The notes beneath the pieces were generated by a model. The model was not told where the DNA came from. It searched no databases and saw nothing but the letters and a program-made list of their open reading frames with translations. From positions 3,038,001 to 3,102,000 of the forward strand of contig NZ_CP084469.1 in the NCBI RefSeq assembly GCF_020405205.1: DNA of 64,000 nt, given 5' to 3'. Origin of the DNA: Natrinema salinisoli. GTDB taxonomy: Archaea > Halobacteriota > Halobacteria > Halobacteriales > Natrialbaceae. The position numbers and the translations under genes are program-made. Of the stretch, positions 42,889 through 51,319 are shown piece by piece. Within the stretch, counting starts at the first letter, position 1, and each line of letters begins with the position of its first letter.

Positions 42889-42982
42889 AGCGGTGGTAGT
42901 GATGATGGTACTGATGGTGATGGTGTGGTGGACGGGACACCGATGGGAACGCGTTTAGGGCCACGAGTCCATCGTCTCGCAC

Positions 42983-43663
42983 ATGAGCGTACGCGAAGAG
43001 TTCGACGAGTGGGCGGCCAGCGGTCGAGACAAAGGGATGGAGGAGCGCCACTGGCACACCGCAAAGCACGCGCTGGCACGGATGCCGGTCGAACCCGGCG
43101 ACACCGTCCTCGATCTCGGCTGCGGGAGCGGCTACGCCGGTCGCGCGCTTCGGGATACCAAGGGAGCCGGCCGAATCTACGGTCTCGACGGCGCGCCCGA
43201 GATGGCCCGCAACGCGGCGGAGTACACGGACGACCCGGCCGTCGGCTATCTCGTCGGGGACTTCGACGAGCTGCCGTTCGCCGACGATTCGATCGATCAC
43301 GTCTGGAGCATGGAAGCGTTCTACTACGCCGCGGATCCCCACCACACGCTCGAGGAGATCGCACGAGTCCTCCGACCAAGCGGTACCTTCTACTGCGCTG
43401 TCAACTACTACGACGAAAACGTCCACTCCCACGAGTGGCAGGAGTTCATCACCATCGAAATGACCCGTTGGGATCGCCAACAGTATCGCGACGCCTTCCG
43501 CGAAGCGGGACTGTTCGTCGCCGAACAGGACGCCATTCCCGATCGAGAGATCACGATTCCGAGCGAGTCCGAGTTCCCGACCGAAGACTGGGAAACCCGC
43601 GACGACATGGTCGAACGCTACCGCGAATTCGGGACGCTCCTCACCGTCGGCGTCGCTCCCTGA
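42983..43663 (+). CDS. class I SAM-dependent methyltransferase
   Basis: 226 residues. SAM-binding motif I is TVLDLGCGSGYAGRALRD, motif II region IYGLDGAPEMARNA, post-II VGDFDELPFADDSIDHVWSM, and EEIARVLRPSGTFYCAVNYY. It belongs to the UbiE/Methyltransf_11 type; the substrate is unknown. The C-terminal region (about 155-226) has substrate-recognition character. No biosynthetic cluster lies around it. Confidence 0.88.
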   Translation: MSVREEFDEWAASGRDKGMEERHWHTAKHALARMPVEPGDTVLDLGCGSGYAGRALRDTKGAGRIYGLDGAPEMARNAAEYTDDPAVGYLVGDFDELPFADDSIDHVWSMEAFYYAADPHHTLEEIARVLRPSGTFYCAVNYYDENVHSHEWQEFITIEMTRWDRQQYRDAFREAGLFVAEQDAIPDREITIPSESEFPTEDWETRDDMVERYREFGTLLTVGVAP

Positions 43664-43681
43664 CCGCTCCGTCCCCACCCA

Positions 43682-43700
43682 CTGATAGCCGACCTATCAG
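43682..43700. terminator. 7-bp perfect inverted repeat after methyltransferase gene
   Basis: CTGATAG (43682-43688) and CTATCAG (43694-43700) with a 5-bp loop, 19 bp after the stop codon. It could be a transcription stop or an operator. Confidence 0.4.
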
Positions 43701-43703
43701 CGA

Positions 43704-43729
43704 AAACCCCCTCATTTCGACTCGAGACG
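43704..43729 (-). promoter_or_regulatory. isolated ORB-like site
   Basis: Minus strand reads CTCGAGTCGAAATGAGGGGG and then TTTT, very close to ORB1. It is in non-coding DNA about 5 kb from the origin. Confidence 0.5.
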
Positions 43730-43902
43730 CGTATTATCCCTCGAGCACCTGTCACACGCCCGGTGACTCGAGTCGAAACGGTCCCGTCGCCTCGGTGATC
43801 GTTTCCTGTCTCGTCGGTGATGGCCGTTCGAACTGCCGAATCGCCGCGCGGATGGCACGTCTGCGGGCCAACCGTCGCAGGAGTCTTCCCCAAATCGGTG
43901 GA

Positions 43903-44478
43903 CTACTCGTCCCGTTCGCCGGCCGGAATCGTCACCTCGAGCCAGTTCTCTTCCGGCGGGAGCGGGCAGTCGAAGGTGTCGCTGTAGGCACAGAACGGGG
44001 AGTACGCGAGGTTGAAGTCCACGACGATTTCGGTCCCGTCTTCGAGTTCTTCGGCCGGCTCGAGTTCCATGTACCGACCGCCCTGATAGCTCTGCTGGCC
44101 CGTCGTCTTGTCCCGGAACGGCACGAACAGCGGTTGCTCGTTGGGACTCTCCTGCTGGTAGGCCGCGAGTTCGAACGTGCCGTCTTCGAGCTCCTCGTCG
44201 TCCCGGTCGAGTTCGAATTCCAGCGTCGCGACGCGGAGATAGCGCATCTCCCGACCCGCGGTGGTGTCCATCAACACGACCTCGGGGTCGTCGTGCACCG
44301 TCGCGGTCGCGCTCACGCGGTAGGCCGGGTCCGGCTCGAAGTAGTCGAGTCCGTCGAATTCGTCCCGTTCCTCCGGCGGGATCGGGGACTGGGGATGGTC
44401 GGCGAAGAACTCGTCTTTCTCGGCGCGTTTCGACTCGAGTTCGTCGCGCCAGCGGTCGACGTCGATAGAATCGCTCAT
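43903..44478 (-). CDS. DUF1684 domain protein
   Basis: 191 residues from ATG 44478. DUF1684 features are ELESKRAEKDEFFADHPQSP, LVFAY-like strands (VATLEFELDRDDEELEDGTF), FVPFRDKTTGQQSYQGGRYM and VVDFNLAYSPFCAYSDTFDC with PLPPEENWLEVTIPAGE at the end. The biochemical function of the family is not established to my knowledge. Upstream start MRSGRKRN (44532) is possible but less like the family. Confidence 0.88.
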   Translation of the reverse strand: MSDSIDVDRWRDELESKRAEKDEFFADHPQSPIPPEERDEFDGLDYFEPDPAYRVSATATVHDDPEVVLMDTTAGREMRYLRVATLEFELDRDDEELEDGTFELAAYQQESPNEQPLFVPFRDKTTGQQSYQGGRYMELEPAEELEDGTEIVVDFNLAYSPFCAYSDTFDCPLPPEENWLEVTIPAGERDE

Positions 44479-44637
44479 ATTCGGTGTAGTCGACGGATCC
44501 GGGAAGGCGTTGCGTTTCCGTCCGCTCCTCACCGTTCCGTCTCCGTCGTGAAGCGAGCGCTCCTAAATCGGGAAAACAGCGGTCGCGTGGGTATTCGTCC
44601 GTCGCCGCAGGGGGCCGGGACCGTTTCGAGTCGAGCG

Positions 44638-44874
44638 TTACTCGTCGATCGTGAGTACGCCGTTGTGCACGGAGACGTCGCTCGCTTCGGGCGGGAGTTC
44701 GAACTCGAACTGTTCGCCGTCCGCGACGATGATCGCGGTCGAGCCGACGACGTCGATCGAAATATCGGCGGCGGCAGTGCCGAAATCGACCGCAATGACG
44801 CTACCGTCGTCGTAATCGAACGTGCGGACGACTGCATCTTGGTCGACGTTCCGCAGGGATTGGGGGACCTTCAC
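44638..44874 (-). CDS. small Hsp20-like protein (DUF7127-like)
   Basis: 78 residues with a beta-sandwich pattern: RTFDYDDGSVIAVDFGTAAA, STAIIVADGEQFEFELPPEA, and SDVSVHNGVLTIDE, the last matching the end of an alpha-crystallin domain (N-G-V-L-T-I). It is shorter than a true small heat-shock protein and lacks the I-x-I tail. Annotated from memory as a haloarchaeal DUF. Monocistronic. Confidence 0.75.
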   Translation of the reverse strand: MKVPQSLRNVDQDAVVRTFDYDDGSVIAVDFGTAAADISIDVVGSTAIIVADGEQFEFELPPEASDVSVHNGVLTIDE

Positions 44875-44967
44875 ACGCGGCCTAGGGATTCAGGTAAGTA
44901 AAGGGTCACGCTGGCAGCAACCAGTGATTCCGATCGGCGCGACCGTACATGTTTCCGTCACTATCAC

Positions 44968-45045
44968 GCCGACTCGATTCGAACGTGGACGCGGAGACGC
45001 TGACTTGGTCCGAACGTGGATGCAGAAACGCCGACTCGGTTCGAG
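44968..45045. repeat. 31-bp imperfect tandem repeat
   Basis: Copies begin at 44968, 44999 and 45030 (third only ~16 bp). Shared core: GACT(C/T)G(A/G)TTCGAACGTGGA-like. The array lies in the 297-bp gap upstream of the XPD-like helicase gene. Confidence 0.6.
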
Positions 45046-45171
45046 GAGGACACAGATGGGAGCAGCGATACGGGCTGGCTCGAGTCGAGCGAGCTGTGTC
45101 CGCGACCGTTCCCGACATTTATAACTCGAGGCGCGGCCATTCCAGTCCGTCAACGCTATGGACGACCGACG

Positions 45172-47562
45172 ATGAGTACGGAGAGAATGACGAACTGGCG
45201 GACGGTGTTCGGTCACGAGCAGCCCTACGATCCCCAGGTCGACGGCATCGAGACGGCCATCGACACCGGACGGGATGGCGGCTACACCGTCATCGAAGGG
45301 GCCTGTGGCACCGGGAAGACGATGATCGCACTCACCGCGGGGATCGAACTCGTGCGCGATCCCGACACCGATTACGAACGCGTGCTCGTGCTCACGAGCG
45401 TCAAACAGCAACTGCGCCAGTTCGAAGAAGATTTAGAGACGATCAACGAGAACCTCCCCGCCGACTGGGACCCGATTTCGGGACACACGCTCGTCGGAAA
45501 GGCCGACGTCTGTCCGTACAACCGGGAGGGCGCGGCAGGGATCGACGACGGCAACGTCTACGACCGCTGCGAGACGCTCCGGGACCGAACCCGCGACCTC
45601 ACCGGGGAGGGCGGCGAGACGACCGCCCAGAACCTGGCCGCCCGCGCTCGCAGCCAACAGATCGGACTGGCCGACAGCGGGAGCCAATCGAAGAACACCT
45701 TCCTCGAGACCGCCGGCGAACCGACGCCCTACCCGCCGAATCTCCCCGAGTACGGCGAGGGTGGTCCCGTCGGCGCCGAAACCGAGTACTGTCCGTTCTA
45801 CGCGCAGTACCTCGAGGACCTGCCGGACGACGAGGAGGACGGTTCGGCGGCGGAAGCGGTTCCGTACGACTTCACCGACGCCGGGATGGTGACGCCAGAG
45901 GAGCTGGTCGCCCGCTCGGTCAAACACGGCACCTGCCCCCACTCCGTGATGGGGGCCGCCCTCGGCGAGGTCGAGGTCATGATGGGGAACTACTACCACG
46001 CCTTCGATCCCCGAACGGTCGGCTCCTTCACCGGCGCGCTGCTCGACGACTCCACGTACGTCGTCTGCGACGAAGCTCATATGTTGGAACCGCGCGTGCG
46101 CGATCTCGTCAGCGAGGGCGTCGCCGATAGCACCCTCCGAGACGCCGAAACCGAGCTCTCGCGAGTCATTCAGCCGATCAAGTTCGAGCGCGAGGGTCGA
46201 CAGGCCGAAGGCGGCTCCAAGACCGCCGACGCGGATCTCGTCCGCGGGGAACTCGCGGACAGCGACGTCTCCTTCGAGGAGCTCAATCGGATCCTCGAGT
46301 TCGTTCGCGACCTCCGGGAGGAACTCGATCGGCGGGTCACCGCCCACCTCGACCGGAATTACCGCGGCTGGCAGTCGAACCTGAACGACCTCCGCGACGA
46401 GGAACTCCCCCTCCGCGATCCGGGCCAGCCCGCCGAGGACGAACTCTCGGAGTGGGCGAGCGAAGCGGGGTACGGCGACGCCGACTGGGTTCGCGCCGAG
46501 GCCGTCGGCGCGATCGTCGAACGCGTCCTGAACGAGGCCGAAGACGAGGACCGAACCCGCGCTGCACCCGCGGTCGGCCGCGTGCTTGGCGAGTGGTACC
46601 GCCGCGGCCACACCGATTACTTCCGCGAGATCGAACTCGAGCGAACCTGGGACGACACCGAGCCCGCGGACTCGTGGCGCCGCGCCTACAACGCCCGACT
46701 CTCCCTGCACAACTGCGTCCCCAGTGACGCGATCGGCGACCGGCTCGGCACGTTCGGCGGCGGCATCCTGATGAGCGCGACGCTCGAGCCGATGGACGCC
46801 TTCACCGAGGTGACCGGACTCCAGTACCTCGAGCACGAGGAAGACCGACCGGTCGTCGAGCGGCGATACGGACTCCACTTCCCCCGAGAGAACCGCGAGA
46901 GCTTCGCGGTCGCCGCGCCGAAGTTCACCTACGACAATCGCGGCAGTCCCGGGGAAGACAATCCGACGCGACGGTCCTACGCCGACGCCATTTCGAAAGT
47001 CGCGCACCTCCCCGGCAACGTTCTCGTCGGGATGCCCAGTTACGCCGAAGCCGAGTGGACCGCCGGCGTCCTCGAGGATCGGGTCGACAAGCCGGTCCTG
47101 CTCGACGCCGCGAGCGACGACGAGACCACGCAGTCGCTCAAGGACGACTTCTTCGCCGGCGAGGGGAAGGTGCTCGTCACGAGTCTGCGAGGGACGCTGA
47201 CCGAGGGCGTCGACTACAGCGGCGACCGCCTCGCCGCCGCGGTCGTCTGCGGCGTCCCGATCGTCAACACCTCGAGCCCGCGGACGAAGGCCGTTCGCCG
47301 CGCCTACGACGACGAGTTCGGCGACGGCTTCACGTACGCGCTGACGATTCCCGCAGTACGGAAGGCCCGGCAGGCGATCGGCCGCGTCATCCGCAGCCCC
47401 GAGGACGTCGGCGTTCGCGTCCTCCTCGACGAGCGCTACGCCCGCGACAGCTGGGACTCGGTCCGGCCGTACCTGCCCGACGACGGCGAGTTCCAGACGG
47501 TGAGTCCCGACATGCTCGACGTCGGCCTCGAGCGGTTCCGCTCCCGTCTCACCCCGCAGTAG
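45172..47562 (+). CDS. XPD/Rad3-like DNA helicase with Fe-S cluster
   Basis: 796 residues, superfamily 2. Walker A: VIEGACGTGKTMIALTAG; DEAH box: YVVCDEAHMLEPRVRD; motif V/VI: TEGVDYSGDRLAAAVVCGVP and RKARQAIGRVIRSPEDVGVR. Four cysteines between the first motifs (KADVCPYN, YDRCETL, EYCPFYA, GTCPHSVM) fit the 4Fe-4S cluster of XPD/DinG relatives. It is expected to unwind DNA 5'-3' in repair. Start ATG 45172 follows a TATA-like acatttataac (45115-45125). Confidence 0.92.
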   Translation: MSTERMTNWRTVFGHEQPYDPQVDGIETAIDTGRDGGYTVIEGACGTGKTMIALTAGIELVRDPDTDYERVLVLTSVKQQLRQFEEDLETINENLPADWDPISGHTLVGKADVCPYNREGAAGIDDGNVYDRCETLRDRTRDLTGEGGETTAQNLAARARSQQIGLADSGSQSKNTFLETAGEPTPYPPNLPEYGEGGPVGAETEYCPFYAQYLEDLPDDEEDGSAAEAVPYDFTDAGMVTPEELVARSVKHGTCPHSVMGAALGEVEVMMGNYYHAFDPRTVGSFTGALLDDSTYVVCDEAHMLEPRVRDLVSEGVADSTLRDAETELSRVIQPIKFEREGRQAEGGSKTADADLVRGELADSDVSFEELNRILEFVRDLREELDRRVTAHLDRNYRGWQSNLNDLRDEELPLRDPGQPAEDELSEWASEAGYGDADWVRAEAVGAIVERVLNEAEDEDRTRAAPAVGRVLGEWYRRGHTDYFREIELERTWDDTEPADSWRRAYNARLSLHNCVPSDAIGDRLGTFGGGILMSATLEPMDAFTEVTGLQYLEHEEDRPVVERRYGLHFPRENRESFAVAAPKFTYDNRGSPGEDNPTRRSYADAISKVAHLPGNVLVGMPSYAEAEWTAGVLEDRVDKPVLLDAASDDETTQSLKDDFFAGEGKVLVTSLRGTLTEGVDYSGDRLAAAVVCGVPIVNTSSPRTKAVRRAYDDEFGDGFTYALTIPAVRKARQAIGRVIRSPEDVGVRVLLDERYARDSWDSVRPYLPDDGEFQTVSPDMLDVGLERFRSRLTPQ

Positions 47563-47576
47563 CGGCGGCTCACCGC

Positions 47577-48068
47577 TCAATCGTCGGCGTCCAGTTCGAC
47601 GGCCGTTCGCGGCCCGTCCCGTCCCCGTTCCGCGAGCACCTCCTCGACGATGTCGCTACTCGAGTACCGGTGATCGCCCGACGGCTCGAGCCCGCTCGCT
47701 CGCTCGACGCGACAGTCGATTCCCCACTCCGCGAGCAGTCCTTCGATTTCGTCTTCGTCGTGGTGTTGATCGTGTCCCAGGACGAGCACGTCGGGATCGA
47801 TCTCCCGGATGGGGACCGAGAAGTCCTCGGGATGGCCGAGACGAGCGTGATCGACCGCGTCGAGAGCGGCGACGACTTCCCGGCGTTGCTCGCCCGGCAG
47901 GACGGGCTCCTGTTTGTGGGAGATGCTGTCCGCACGGGCGACGATGACGTGCAGTTCCTCGCCCATCGCGGCGGCTTCCTCGAGGTAGTGGACGTGACCC
48001 GGATGGAGGAGATCGAACGTTCCCTGTGCGACGACCCGCGTTCCTTCCCGTTCCGACTTATCTGTCAT
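47577..48068 (-). CDS. ribL: FAD synthase (RibL-type nucleotidyltransferase)
   Basis: 163 residues. The nucleotidyltransferase signature [20 protein letters not shown] (HxGH) and [15 protein letters not shown] (the S/T-S-x-x-I/R motif region) are clear. Archaeal RibL transfers AMP from ATP to FMN, making FAD. Other archaeal cytidylyltransferases share the fold, but length and the [20 protein letters not shown] segment fit RibL. ATGA overlap with the upstream membrane-protein gene indicates one transcript. Confidence 0.87.
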   Translation of the reverse strand: MTDKSEREGTRVVAQGTFDLLHPGHVHYLEEAAAMGEELHVIVARADSISHKQEPVLPGEQRREVVAALDAVDHARLGHPEDFSVPIREIDPDVLVLGHDQHHDEDEIEGLLAEWGIDCRVERASGLEPSGDHRYSSSDIVEEVLAERGRDGPRTAVELDADD

Positions 48069-48373
48069 ATTGATATCTTCGTTTTCTCGGTCACGGCCGC
48101 CGTTTCGGTGTACAGCGAGTACAGCAAGATCCCAAACCCGACTGCGGTGACCGTGCTCTGGAGGACGACGCCGAGCGCGACTGCGCCGCCGAGGAGGTGA
48201 ACCCCGCCGCCGAGTACCGAGCCGCCGACGATGGTACCGAACCCGACGGCGACTGCCCGGAGTGCCGCCGAGCCCGTTCGTCGAAACGCTCGATAGGCCA
48301 ACAGTGCGACTGCCCCACCTGTGAGTACCGTCGCCGTGTTCGCGGCTGCGATGAAGAGCGCGTAGTCCCTCAT
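48065..48373 (-). CDS. small membrane protein (DUF7521-like), upstream of ribL
   Basis: 102 residues, three predicted helices (about 5-27, 40-65, 70-95) and a short basic tail. The pattern [20 protein letters not shown] resembles a haloarchaeal DUF often encoded after a winged-helix regulator, but no such regulator is present here. It overlaps ribL by four bases (ATGA). Confidence 0.65.
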   Translation of the reverse strand: MRDYALFIAAANTATVLTGGAVALLAYRAFRRTGSAALRAVAVGFGTIVGGSVLGGGVHLLGGAVALGVVLQSTVTAVGFGILLYSLYTETAAVTEKTKISI

Positions 48374-48685
48374 GAGTCGGTTCCGATCCGGCGTCGACCG
48401 CTCGGTTCGGTGTGCGGATTTCGGGTGTCGGACGCTCGAGTACCTGTCGCGACGCGTTGTGCGGCTCGAGTATCGGACGTCTCCATACGGGTTCGTCCCG
48501 ACGGAGATCACTTGAGTACCGTGTCCAGTTCCTGCTCCAAAGGAACTTCTCCGAAGATGTTCACGAGACGGGTTCCGACCGCTGCCACGAATGAACGGAC
48601 GCTGAAAGGATAGTGTGCCGGATCCCGGGCTCGCGTCGAACCGGGGCCTTCAAGCGGGACCGTCGGGATATCCGGACTATCAACC
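48374..48685. other. 312-bp divergent intergenic region
   Basis: No supported gene. A 26-codon minus-strand frame at 48508-48588 ([19 protein letters not shown] at its end) has unusually protein-like composition and may be a gene fragment. The rest is featureless. Confidence 0.45.
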
Positions 48686-50635
48686 GTGTCTGGACTTCTC
48701 CCGTCGGACGCTGGAGCCGCTCCGCTTGCCGCCGAGTCCGGTAGTCTCGCCGTGACTCCCCAGATGCTGGTCGTATTCGGAATCATCGTCATCGCACTCG
48801 TCCTCTTCATCACCGAATGGCTGCCAATCGACGTGACGGCCATCCTCATCATGGTGTTGTTGATGGTGCTCGGGGTTGACGGCGTAGTGAACTTCACAGA
48901 AATATCGACCGAAGAGGGGACCTCCGGCTTCTCGAACTCGGCGACGATCACCGTGCTGGCGATGCTCATTCTCAGCTCGGGAATCAGCCAGACGGGTGTC
49001 GTCCAGATCATCGGTCGCAAGATGTCGGCGTTCGCGGGCGACGACCTGAACAAACAGCTGCTCGCGACGATCGGCGTCAGCGGCCCGATCTCCGGCTTCA
49101 TCAACAACACGCCGGTCGTCGCCATCCTCGTGCCCGTCATCTCGGACATCGCCCACAAGGGGAAGACGTCACCGTCGAAACTCCTGATCCCGCTCTCCTA
49201 CGCCTCGATGTTCGGCGGGATGCTCACCCTCATCGGCACCTCGACGAACATCCTCGCGAGCGACGTCTCCGGGCGACTCCTCGGCCAGCCGTTCTCGATG
49301 TTCGAGTTCACCAAGCTCGGGATCGTCGTCCTCGTCGTCGGGAGCCTCTATCTCATGACTATCGGCCACCGACTGCTGCCCGAACGCGTCCCCGTCGAGG
49401 AGGACTACATTCAGGAGTACGCGATCGAGGAGTACCTGACCGAAGTAGTGGTCGACGAGGGCTCCCCGATCGTCGGGACGACGGTCAAAGACGCCATCGA
49501 TCACGTCGAATTCGACGCCGACATCCTCCAGGTCGTCCGCGACGGCGACGAGTTCATCGAACCGATCAGTCAGAAGACGATCCGAGAGGGGGACCTGCTG
49601 CGACTTCGCGCCGATCGCGACACCGTCCAGCAGTTCGTCGATCGGGGTACCCTTTCGCTCGCGGGCAATCCGGAAACCGTAGACGAACTCGAGCCGGACG
49701 ACATCTCCGAGCGAACCCTCGTCGAGATCGTCGTCCCGCGGGGGTCGTTCCTCGTCGGCGAATCGCTCGAGACGTCGACGTTTCGCCAGCGCTACGACGC
49801 GACGGTGCTGGCGTTCCGGAGCCGCGGCGAGACGGTCCGGGATCACATGGACGAGCGCCGGATTCGCGTGGGCGACACGCTGTTAGTCCAGGCGGCGCCG
49901 GACAGTATCGACCGCCTCTCGCAGAACGACGATTTCATCGTCGCACACGAGCCCGAGGAGCCCGATTACCGTACGGAGAAGATCCCCCACGCGGCGGCGA
50001 TCATGGCCGGCGTCGTCGGGTTCGTCGCAGTCCCGTGGGGGACGGTCGGCTCCGCCCTCGCAGGTATGACGGGGGTCGGCGCGTTCGAGGCGATGACGGC
50101 GCTTTCCCTACCGATCATGGTCACCGCCCTCGCGGGCGTCGTCGCGATGGTCGCGACAGGCGTCCTCAAGCCGACCGAGATCTACGACGCCGTCGAGTGG
50201 GACGTGATCTTCCTGCTGGCCGGCATCATCCCGCTGGGAATCGCCCTCGAGCAGACCGGCGGTGCGGATCTCCTGGGCACGCTCGTCGCCTCGACCGGCA
50301 CCTATCTTCCCGCAATCGGCGTGCTGTGGGTGTTTTACCTCGCGACGGGACTCATCACGGGCGTCATCTCCAACAACGCGAGCGTCGTGTTGATGCTCCC
50401 GGTCGCCGTCGAGACTGCCCAGCAGATCGGCGCGAACGCCTTCGCGTTCGTGCTCGCGGTGACCTTCGCGGCCTCCACCGCGTTCCTCACGCCCGTCGGC
50501 TACCAGACGAACCTGTTCGTCTACGGCCCCGGTGGGTACAAATTCATGGACTTCGTCCGGGTCGGCGCACCGCTCCAGTTGTTACTCTCCGTCGTCACCG
50601 TCTTCGGGATCGCGTTCTTCTGGGGCCTGACGTAG
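48686..50635 (+). CDS. SLC13-family permease with TrkA-C domains
   Basis: 649 residues from GTG 48686; GTG 48752 and ATG 48764 are alternatives. Membrane half 1 (about 25-225) contains SGPISGFINNTPVVAILVPV and YASMFGGMLTLIGTSTNILA. Two TrkA-C (RCK_C) regulatory domains lie in the central loop (about 255-420). Membrane half 2 contains GLITGVISNNASVVLMLPVA and FLTPVGYQTNLFVYGPGGYK. This layout is the sodium/sulfate-dicarboxylate (DASS) type; sulfate or a dicarboxylate is the likely substrate. Confidence 0.9.
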   Translation: MSGLLPSDAGAAPLAAESGSLAVTPQMLVVFGIIVIALVLFITEWLPIDVTAILIMVLLMVLGVDGVVNFTEISTEEGTSGFSNSATITVLAMLILSSGISQTGVVQIIGRKMSAFAGDDLNKQLLATIGVSGPISGFINNTPVVAILVPVISDIAHKGKTSPSKLLIPLSYASMFGGMLTLIGTSTNILASDVSGRLLGQPFSMFEFTKLGIVVLVVGSLYLMTIGHRLLPERVPVEEDYIQEYAIEEYLTEVVVDEGSPIVGTTVKDAIDHVEFDADILQVVRDGDEFIEPISQKTIREGDLLRLRADRDTVQQFVDRGTLSLAGNPETVDELEPDDISERTLVEIVVPRGSFLVGESLETSTFRQRYDATVLAFRSRGETVRDHMDERRIRVGDTLLVQAAPDSIDRLSQNDDFIVAHEPEEPDYRTEKIPHAAAIMAGVVGFVAVPWGTVGSALAGMTGVGAFEAMTALSLPIMVTALAGVVAMVATGVLKPTEIYDAVEWDVIFLLAGIIPLGIALEQTGGADLLGTLVASTGTYLPAIGVLWVFYLATGLITGVISNNASVVLMLPVAVETAQQIGANAFAFVLAVTFAASTAFLTPVGYQTNLFVYGPGGYKFMDFVRVGAPLQLLLSVVTVFGIAFFWGLT

Positions 50636-50677
50636 TACCGCCACGCCGCTTCTCCGTCTCTCCGCGTCTCCCTTGGC

Positions 50678-50845
50678 TTACTCCTCGTCCTCGAGTTCGG
50701 CGTCGTCCTGATCTCGGTCGTCTTCGTCCTCCAGTTCCGGTTCGTCTTCGTCGTCCCGCTCGAGCGCCTCCGAGACCTCTCGTTCCCGCTGTCGCTCCTC
50801 CTCGTCGTCGGCCTGTTTGTCTCGGCTGTTTTTCGAGTCTGCCAC
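50678..50845 (-). CDS. very acidic 55-residue protein
   Basis: From GTG 50845: VADSKNSRDKQADDEEERQR and then mostly Glu/Asp/Arg, predicted as one long charged helix plus a disordered tail. Composition fits a halophilic protein. No family; the frame could extend upstream to 50890. Confidence is limited by low complexity. Confidence 0.45.
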   Translation of the reverse strand: MADSKNSRDKQADDEEERQREREVSEALERDDEDEPELEDEDDRDQDDAELEDEE

Positions 50846-50933
50846 GCTGTGGGACAGGGCGGCGGGCGGGATAACGCTGTGGCACGACACCGCGTGCTCG
50901 TTCTCGAGGCCGAACCCGTGCGCTGACTCGTCG

Positions 50934-51245
50934 CTATCGCGGTTTCGCGGGCCGATACGGACGGAGTGCGGCTTCGTTCGGGACGACGCGAACGAGCGTC
51001 GACGCCGGCTCGTACGCGACGCGCTCGCTCGGTCCTTTCCTCGCGGTGAGCTTCCAGAACCCGGGCGAATCGAACTGTAGTCGACACAGCCCTCGGCCGT
51101 CCGTTCGGACGGATTTCGTCTCGGTCGTGACGAGGGCTCCCTCGACCGGCTGCCGTCGATGATCGCGAACGCGAACGGTGATCGGGGTCCGGACGGCCAC
51201 CTCTCGGCGTTCGACCTCGAGCCGGAGCTGCCGAGTAACTTTCAT
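50934..51245 (-). CDS. small Ig-like/carboxypeptidase-regulatory-like domain protein
   Basis: 103 residues from ATG 51245. TPITVRVRDHRRQPVEGALV then TTETKSVRTDGRGLCRLQFD is the usual 'carried-through' CarboxypepD-reg/Ig-like pattern (V-x-D-x-x-G-x-P-V-x-G-A). No signal peptide, and unusually basic for this proteome. Function unknown; perhaps it binds a partner in the cytoplasm or envelope. Confidence 0.65.
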   Translation of the reverse strand: MKVTRQLRLEVERREVAVRTPITVRVRDHRRQPVEGALVTTETKSVRTDGRGLCRLQFDSPGFWKLTARKGPSERVAYEPASTLVRVVPNEAALRPYRPAKPR

Positions 51246-51319
51246 GGTATAACCTAGCACAGCCATTTTGAAAGAAGCACACTTGCACGTTCCGGGCGAT
51301 CGAACCGATCCGGACGCCG

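Larger units (their letters stand above)
42592..42982. other. 391-bp divergent intergenic region with operator palindrome
   Basis: The region separates two divergent genes. It holds the palindrome at 42779-42794 and a possible 27-residue frame right after it. A GT-rich stretch (about 42890-42945) consists of low-complexity tgatggt repeats. The promoter of the methyltransferase is not obvious. Confidence 0.55.

Noticed and set aside
42702-42899. 65-codon plus-strand frame across the palindrome
   Set aside because: Composition is not protein-like, it spans the operator, and it has no promoter at a suitable distance.
45433-47580. 715-codon minus-strand open frame
   Set aside because: Antisense shadow of the XPD-like helicase, whose motifs are all on the plus strand.
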